From Lachnospiraceae bacterium UBA3386 (lineage in GTDB: Bacteria > Bacillota > Clostridia > Lachnospirales > Lachnospiraceae), in contig DEPS01000208.1 in assembly GCA_002358875.1 (NCBI GenBank), forward strand, positions 31,767 to 52,671: 20,905 nucleotides of DNA, read 5' to 3'. This document shows, one piece after another, positions 1 to 5,211 of the stretch; position 1 is the first letter of the stretch; each line of letters starts with the position of its first letter. The notes below the pieces were generated by a model, which did not search any database, was not told where the DNA came from, and was given only the letters and a program-made list of their open reading frames with translations. Position numbers and translations under genes: made by a program.

Positions 1-1521
1 CCCGTACTTTTCCTGCACCCACTCCTGGATCTCTTCATATGTAGCCTTACTCTCGGCGGCAGTCAGATCCAGCTCATCCATATCGACCTGAACGCTGATA
101 TGATGCTTCGCCTTGGAAAGTTTGGACAATACACATACCGTCTCGATCCCGCCCGTATAGGGGAACATGTCCACCGGAACTGCTTTCTTTGCGAAATAAC
201 CGTTTTCTTCGAAAACTGCCAGGTCGCGCTGTAAAGACCAGGGGCTGCAGGAGATGTAGACGATCTTTTTGGGCTTGAGGGAGCAGGCCGCAGTCATAAA
301 TTCCTCAGTGGAGCCGCTGCGGGGAGGGTCCATGAAGATCACGTCTACTTTGGGGATAGTCCCTGCTGAGGTTTTTTCCAGAACTTCTTCCAGCAGGGAG
401 GGATTTTCCAAAGCCTCTGTCGGCATGCCGCTTCCGGCGATTTCCTGCATAAACCTGGTGGCATCCCCCTGGACGATCTCGATGTTGGTCAGTCCATTCA
501 TCTGAATGTTGTGCTGAGCGTCCCGGACGGCGTCGGCGTTCAGCTCCACGCCCAGGACGCGGCGGGCGCGGGAGGCCGCGATGATGCCTATGGTTCCGAT
601 ACCGCAGTAGGTGTCGAGGACGGTCTCTTTGCCGGAGAGGGCTGCAAAGTCGATGGCGATGTTGTAGAGCTTCTCAGTCATCAGAGGGTTGACCTGAAAG
701 AAGGAGCGGGAGGAGATGCGAAAACGCTTTCCGCAGAGGACGTCCTCGATATAGCCTTTCCCGTAAATGACTGTCTCGCGGTTTCCCAGGACCATGGTCG
801 TGTTGCGGTCATTTACGTTTATGACGATGGTCGTGATCTCGGGGTGGAGCTTTATGAGCTTTCGGACAAAGGTATTGCGGGAGGGAAGGACGGGATCGGT
901 CAGAACCAGGGTCACCATGATCTCCTTTGTCGCCCGGGAAGCGCGGATCTGGACATAGCGAAGGAGCCCGCTGTCCATATCCTCGTCATAGACCCGGATG
1001 CGAAAGTCAGCGAGCAGGCTGTAGATGGTCTGGATGATCCTGTCCGCCTGGATATGCTCGATCAGGCAGGCCTTCACAGGGATGACCTCGTGCGTGCCCT
1101 CCCGGTAAATGCCGCAGACGGGGTGTCCCTTCCTGTCCCTGGCAAAGACAGATGTCACCTTGTGACGGTAATGCTCGGGAGCTTTCATGCGTATAAAGGG
1201 GTCCGGTGTGACGTATTCTCCAATCAGTTCCTCCAGATTCCGCTGTTTTCCTTCAATCTGCTCATCATAGGGAACGTCGATCATTGTGCAGCCCCCGCAC
1301 AGGGAGGAGACAGGGCAGCGGGATTTCTTTTTCTTTCCTGACCCGTTTTCCGGCGCAGACGGGGTCCTGTCAGAAGGCTTTTTCCCCGTTGCGGCAGGCC
1401 TGGTCCCGGACGCTGTGTTTTTTCCGGACGCTGAATTTTTTCCGGATGCCCTCTTCTGTCCCTCCGCCATATTTCCGCGAACATTCTTCTTTCCGGGTTC
1501 CTTTGTCTCTTTCTTCTTCAT
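1..1521 (-). CDS. rlmD: 23S rRNA (uracil-C5)-methyltransferase, RlmD/RumA family (3' end outside window)
   Basis: SAM-dependent enzyme that makes 5-methyluridine in 23S rRNA. About 507 codons are visible and the frame is still open at base 1, so the C-terminus is missing. Four [4Fe-4S] ligands of the family are seen: Cys69, Cys75 and Cys78 (C-x5-C-x2-C, ending CGGC) and Cys152 in KACLIEH. Further on come FFQVNP, the SAM-binding motif DTYCGIGTIG, DPPRSG, and the catalytic cysteine Cys425 in VYISCSPWSL. Instead of the usual N-terminal TRAM RNA-binding domain there is a ~65-residue Lys/Ser/Gly-rich tail with short SGKN/ASG repeats. The start is ATG at 1521, the first Met of this open frame; no strong ribosome binding site precedes it. 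Family assignment is secure. Which uridine is modified (U1939, U747 or both) cannot be read from the sequence. Confidence 0.9.
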   Translation of the reverse strand, partial: MKKKETKEPGKKNVRGNMAEGQKRASGKNSASGKNTASGTRPAATGKKPSDRTPSAPENGSGKKKKSRCPVSSLCGGCTMIDVPYDEQIEGKQRNLEELIGEYVTPDPFIRMKAPEHYRHKVTSVFARDRKGHPVCGIYREGTHEVIPVKACLIEHIQADRIIQTIYSLLADFRIRVYDEDMDSGLLRYVQIRASRATKEIMVTLVLTDPVLPSRNTFVRKLIKLHPEITTIVINVNDRNTTMVLGNRETVIYGKGYIEDVLCGKRFRISSRSFFQVNPLMTEKLYNIAIDFAALSGKETVLDTYCGIGTIGIIAASRARRVLGVELNADAVRDAQHNIQMNGLTNIEIVQGDATRFMQEIAGSGMPTEALENPSLLEEVLEKTSAGTIPKVDVIFMDPPRSGSTEEFMTAACSLKPKKIVYISCSPWSLQRDLAVFEENGYFAKKAVPVDMFPYTGGIETVCVLSKLSKAKHHISVQVDMDELDLTAAESKATYEEIQEWVQEKYG

Positions 1522-1533
1522 AATTTTCCAACC

Positions 1534-1583
1534 GTATACTTGTCTTGCAGCAGCACACTTGTCTTTTCACTGTATGCTTGTCT
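1534..1583 (-). repeat. Three direct repeats, 19-bp period, upstream of rlmD
   Basis: Three copies of a 12-nt core, GYAYRCTTGTCT on the plus strand (AGACAAGYRTRC on the coding strand), lie at 1534-1545, 1553-1564 and 1572-1583. The spacing is exactly 19 bp each time, just upstream of the rlmD start at 1521. The 7 bp between cores are not conserved, which resembles a reiterated protein or RNA binding site more than a simple slipped repeat. No function is known. Confidence 0.6.
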
Positions 1584-1618
1584 TCTAAATCTGACACTTA
1601 AAACTCATATCTATAGTA

Positions 1619-1648
1619 AACGTGCCAGGACGTAAATCCTGGCACGTT
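1619..1648 (-). terminator. Perfect 12-bp hairpin, probable terminator of the desulfoferrodoxin gene
   Basis: AACGTGCCAGGA (1619-1630) pairs perfectly with TCCTGGCACGTT (1637-1648) around a 6-nt loop. It sits 88 bp past the desulfoferrodoxin stop codon and before the rlmD leader. On the minus strand only a short T run follows the stem. On the plus strand CTTTCTT follows, so it may act in both directions. Confidence 0.6.
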
Positions 1649-1735
1649 CTTTCTTACACTTTCAATCCTGAAACCGGCAGGATGCCAGTACATGATCAGT
1701 TATCATAGATCTTTGTAAAGCATCCCCTGCGTTCT

Positions 1736-2131
1736 TTATTCTGCCTCAGCCACAATGTCCGCTTTCCACAGGCCGTGCAGGTTGCAGTACTCATAGGCCG
1801 TGACGGGGTCGTCATCGAAGAGTGTGAAATCAGCCACAGGCGCCTCGCCGGGATTGAGGAACTTGACCTGAACGCCCTTCTTTGTCTCGAGAGCGATGAA
1901 GGTGATATAGTGCTCTTCCGCCATGGGATGCGCGACGGAACCGACCTGAACGTTAACAACTCCATCAACAAGGCTGACGGCCGGGACGTGCTTTTCCTTT
2001 GCGCCGTCCGTGTCATTTGCGCGGAGCTCCTTCATAGGCTCGCCGCAGCAGCTGGGAGTACATCCGTTCTGATTGATCTTCACGACCATGCTTCCGCACT
2101 TTTTGCACTTGAAAACAGTCAGTTTTGCCAT
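1736..2131 (-). CDS. dfx: Desulfoferrodoxin (superoxide reductase)
   Basis: Cytoplasmic non-haem iron protein of 131 residues that reduces superoxide to peroxide, used by anaerobes for oxygen defence. The N-terminal desulforedoxin-like domain has the FeS4 ligands Cys9, Cys12, Cys28 and Cys29. The C-terminal neelaredoxin-like domain has the Fe(His)4Cys site: His48 in the EKHVP active-site motif (Glu46, Lys47), His68, His74, Cys116 and His119 in YCNLHGLW. The chosen ATG at 2131 has AAGGAG five bases upstream and starts exactly at MAKLTVFKCKKCG, as in the family. An upstream in-frame extension to 2236 would run over the ribosome binding site and is rejected. The gene is monocistronic, with its own promoter and terminator. 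Confidence 0.95.
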   Translation of the reverse strand: MAKLTVFKCKKCGSMVVKINQNGCTPSCCGEPMKELRANDTDGAKEKHVPAVSLVDGVVNVQVGSVAHPMAEEHYITFIALETKKGVQVKFLNPGEAPVADFTLFDDDPVTAYEYCNLHGLWKADIVAEAE

Positions 2132-2234
2132 TTTAACTCCTTTCTTTTCCCTCCGAAGGCCTGTTCCCTGGTCTGGTGAACAGCCCTGATCTATATATCT
2201 GCCGGGAATGATGGAAAATTTGCTACTGTTATCC

Positions 2235-2263
2235 ATTATAACCCATGTGAGGGGTTTTTAACA
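2235..2263 (-). promoter_or_regulatory. Probable sigma-A promoter of the desulfoferrodoxin gene
   Basis: A perfect -10 box TATAAT (2235-2240) is placed about 100 bp upstream of the start codon. The -35 position 17 bp away (2258-2263, TGTTAA) is a poor match to TTGACA, so an activator or a different -35 may be used. Confidence 0.45.
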
Positions 2264-2311
2264 GGAAAAAACGATAAATATCGCAACTTCACGCCCCCAC
2301 AGCGTTACTGA

Positions 2312-2488
2312 TCAGAAGCGGCTGAAAGTGAGGTTCAGCACTCCCGCCGCGGCGTATTCCCGGATGAAGTCGGCTCTGCCGTCCGGTGGGGCGTCGTCGT
2401 GCCCGAGCACTTCAAAGGGGAAGCCCGTCTCCTGGGCAAGGATGCTGTCCAGCGCGGTACGGAGAAAGGGCTCGTGGTTATAACAAAC
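2312..2488 (-). pseudogene. Glycosyltransferase family 2 stump
   Basis: About 58 codons are recognisable as the start of a GT2 domain: CYNHEPFLRTALDSILAQET, then FPFEVLGHDDAPPDG. The nucleotide-binding HDDAS-x-DGT motif is degraded to HDDAPPDGR. The ~10 residues expected before YNHEP, including the start codon, are gone: immediately upstream the sequence becomes dispersed repeat B. The frame stops at 2312 with no donor-site or catalytic region. This is a dead fragment of a surface-polysaccharide glycosyltransferase. The family call is good; its original specificity cannot be told. Confidence 0.65.
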
Positions 2489-2556
2489 GGCTAAGGATTG
2501 CCACGCAAATAAATACTCCAACTGGCTTGTCTTTTTCTCCGATCTTGTGGGGCGGG
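2489..2556 (+). repeat. Dispersed repeat, copy B (internally deleted)
   Basis: This 68-bp stretch matches, on the opposite strand, the intergenic segment at 9741-9900. Shared blocks include CTAAGGA, ACGCAAATAAA, CTCCA-x-CTGGC-x-TGTC, TCTTTTTCTCC and GATCT-x-GTGGGGCGGGA. Relative to copy A it lacks about 75 bases between TTCTCC and GATCT, bounded in A by a TCC on each side. It fills exactly the space between the ATP-grasp stop codon and the truncated GT2 fragment. Confidence 0.7.
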
Positions 2557-2557
2557 A

Positions 2558-3812
2558 TCAGATTTTCATATCCTCCCCATTTTCATCCAGCACCTGCAGC
2601 GCCTGATAAACTTCGTTAAAAGCGGTTTTCACTTCGTCCAGATCCCTGCAGGGGATTTGGATCTCGCAACAATACTGTCGGAAATCATGCCAGTCCTCGA
2701 CCCGGTCGCCAATCGACATGCGAAAGGCTGTGTAGGCCGGTTTCCACTTCTCGCGAATCGTATCCAGCCCGCAGATCCGACTGATGACCCCCGCCCGGAC
2801 AAACACAGCCATGTTTGCGAGGATCTTTCCATTGATTTGGGAGCAGGCGTCGGTTTCATGAAGCCATGCGGGGAAACGACCGCTCATGGCAAAACGGATC
2901 ATAGCCTCGTGCATGTCCAGTCCGGTCTCCGCTTTCATGATCTCCTCGAACATGATGGCGGGAAAACGAAGGCCGGGGTCGTACGCCCGAAAACAGTCCC
3001 CGTCCAAAAAGCCCTGAATAAAGACTGGAGAGTTTCGGATCCCCAGTGCCGTCAGCATGTCCCGGATTTTCGGAATCACTGCCCTCTCGATGAAAGGGCG
3101 GTGCGGCGACGGGGCCAGGGAACAGATGCTCACGGAAGAAAAGCCCTTTTCCCCTTTGTATTCCTCGATCATGTTTTAATATGCAGCTGCCCGTCAACCA
3201 TAAGCAAAGTCAGCTGCATATTTAATGCATCGGACAGAAACCGCTCGATGACGACCTCGCCGTTCCTGCTTTCGGAGCGCGCCTTCTCGATCGCGGGCGC
3301 TGCCTCAGCGTAGCAGCGGCACACGGACTGCCCGCGGGACGCCCTGCTGTCGCTGGGTTTGACATAGACAGGATACTCGATTGCGGGGTTGTCGAATTCA
3401 AAATCCGCCTCCTGGTACTGCGGAATAATGTCCAGCCCGTATTTGACACAGGTCCTCAGAAAGCGCTTCTTGTCGGTAAAGATCTCAAACTGTTCTTTGT
3501 TTCCAAAGCAGGGCAGGCCCAGCTCTCGCAGATCGCCTGATAAGGACGCTGGCATGGATCGTAATAGAGGTTCAAAACGCCGTCAATCTTCTCCTCGCGG
3601 CAGCGCTCCACGATGGCATCGACGGCTGTAATGTTCAGGTCCCAGGCGTGGTCGGCAATCTGCTTGGCCGGGGAGCGGTCTGCGGGCAAATAGTCCGTCA
3701 CATAGGTCTCTACTCCCAGCCTTTTTGCGGTATTGATCAGCTCGCAGTGAAGCACCGCGCCTCCAAGGATCAGCAGCTTTTTCCCGGCCAGGCTGTCGGT
3801 TTTTTGTTCCAT
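2558..3812 (-). pseudogene. ATP-grasp ligase broken by two single-base frameshifts
   Basis: Three successive frames join into one ~416-residue ATP-grasp protein of the carbamoyl-phosphate-synthase-like type found in surface-polysaccharide loci. Part 1 (from ATG 3812) has a pre-ATP-grasp fold, KKLLILGGAVLHCELINTAK and TYVTDYLPADRSPAK. Part 2 carries the ATP-binding segment YPVYVKPSDSRASRG and VVIERFLSD. Part 3 has SPVFIQGFLDGDCFRAYDPG and LRFPAIMFEEI. The first lesion is near 3520-3527, where GAGAGCTG lacks one base. The second is near 3170-3178, where the upstream frame ends in TGA overlapping an ATG. Repairing one missing base at each site restores continuity. The start has GGAAGGAGGAGGAA just upstream. 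The substrate is unknown. Confidence 0.75.
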
Positions 3813-3840
3813 TTCCTCCTCCTTCCCTACCTACGGGCAC

Positions 3841-3889
3841 TCAAATGTGATCTCGCCCGTACTCAAAAAATGCCCGCAATCCCACAGAT
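3841..3889 (-). pseudogene. Remnant of an asparagine synthetase (class II glutamine amidotransferase) N-terminus
   Basis: Reading down from 3889 gives I-CGIAGIF, the hallmark opening of AsnB-type enzymes, where the Cys directly after the initiator Met is the glutaminase nucleophile. Here the codon before Cys is ATC, not ATG. A six-base T run (3865-3870) puts the frame out; removing one T continues to EYGRDHI and then TGA. Only 14 residues survive between the aminotransferase and the ATP-grasp pseudogene. The match is short, so the call is moderate. The rest of the 3890-4004 interval shows nothing I recognise. Confidence 0.4.
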
Positions 3890-4004
3890 GCCATCCACGT
3901 CCGTACCAAAGGCGGCCGCATCCTCTCGATCTGTATCGGGAAAAGCTGTACCCCTATGCGTTTGGCATTTCTTACCAGTTTTATCTTCAGACATAGAAAA
4001 CTGC

Positions 4005-5110
4005 TCACTTTCCACAGTTTAAAATAATTCCGCAAATCCTGTCTACATCCTCAAGCGCAAGATCAGCATAAAGAGGAAGGGTCAAAACGCGCTTGCTGAC
4101 ATGGAGAGCAACCGGAGTCTCCAACACGTTATATTTTCCGTGGAAGGCAGAGAATGTGTTTGTCAGGGGATAGAAATACTTTCCTGCTCCTATGCCCTGC
4201 TCAGCTAAGGCGTCGATTATTTCCGCTCTGCTTGAGCCGAAAATCTTTTCTTCGACAACAACCGGGAAGTAAGCGTAATTATACCTGACATTAGGATCCT
4301 CAGCATTCAGCCGGAGTCCTTCTACACCTTCAAGATGACTACGGTATCTCTCAACAACCTTTCTCCGCTTCTCGATCTCAGTATCAATATGGCGAAGGTT
4401 GCACAGTCCCATGGCTGCACAGAACTCGTTCATCTTTGCATTTGCTCCAACTGCGCTTACCTCTTCGGGACCGTGAATACCGAAGTTTTTCAGGTCCTTC
4501 AGAGCCTCTCCCAGTCTTTGATCTCTAAAACACACTGCCCCGCCTTCTATTGTGTGAAAAGGTTTCGTAGCATGGAAAGAGAAGCAGGAAGCATCACCGA
4601 AGGAGCCGATCCCTTTCCCCTTATATGTCTCGCCAAAAGTATGACAGGCATCATATATGACCTTTAATTCATACTTGCGCGCGATTCGCCCGATTTCTTC
4701 AACATTGCAGATATTACCATAGATGTGAACGGGAAGAATAGCGCAGGTACGGTCTGTAATAAGGCTCTCAAGTTTTTCCACATCCATGGTATAGGTGACA
4801 GGATTTATATCGCAGAACACCGGCTCCAGACTATTGCGAACAATTGCATGAGTTGTAGATGCGAAAGTAAACGGCGTGGTGATTACTTCCCCTGTAAATT
4901 CATGGCCTGCAGCGTCAGCTCTATTGCTATGTGACCATTCGTAAAGAGATCAATATTCTCTACACCCAGGTACTTGCATAGTTCTGATCGCAATTGCTTA
5001 TGTTTTGGCCCCATGTTTGTAAGCCAATGTGAGTCCCACAGAGAGCTGATTTCATCCATGTACTCTTGCAAACCGGGCATGGACGAGCGTGTAACAAGGA
5101 TTTGATTCAT
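4005..5110 (-). pseudogene. DegT/DnrJ/EryC1/StrS sugar aminotransferase (VioA-like) with one frameshift
   Basis: PLP-dependent enzyme that transaminates a nucleotide-linked keto-sugar, for example making a 4-amino-4,6-dideoxyhexose for a surface glycan. From ATG 5110 (AAGGAA upstream) the frame reads MNQILVTRSSMPGLQEYMDE, then SLWDSHWLTNMGPKHKQL and LFTNGHIAIELTLQAMNLQG, and hits TAA near 4881. After adding one G to the GGGG run at 4889-4892 it continues as EVITTPFTFASTTHAIVRN and runs to TGA at 4005, giving ~368 residues, normal for the family. The PLP lysine is in SFHATKPFHTIEGG (about residue 183), and the conserved DACHTFG and NAKMNEF motifs are present. The single lesion lies in a homopolymer, so a sequencing or assembly error, or programmed slippage, is possible. 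The nearby broken genes favour true decay. Confidence 0.8.
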
Positions 5111-5211
5111 GACCACTGCTTCCTTACCATTTAAATCATATTTATAATTACTAACTGTACGGTTTGAGCGCTCTGGCACATGGACTCACCAGGTCGAATG
5201 CAGGCTTCTCC

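Noticed and set aside
1736..2236. Longer desulfoferrodoxin starting at 2236
   Set aside because: The extra 35 residues are not part of the family, and the strong ribosome binding site lies directly before ATG 2131.
2225..2250. PerR box at the desulfoferrodoxin promoter
   Set aside because: Only the left half (TTATAAT) fits; the right half does not match the inverted repeat.
3834..3860. Terminator formed by TACGGGC and GCCCGTA
   Set aside because: The stem is only 7 bp with a ~16-nt loop, and it overlaps the AsnB remnant.
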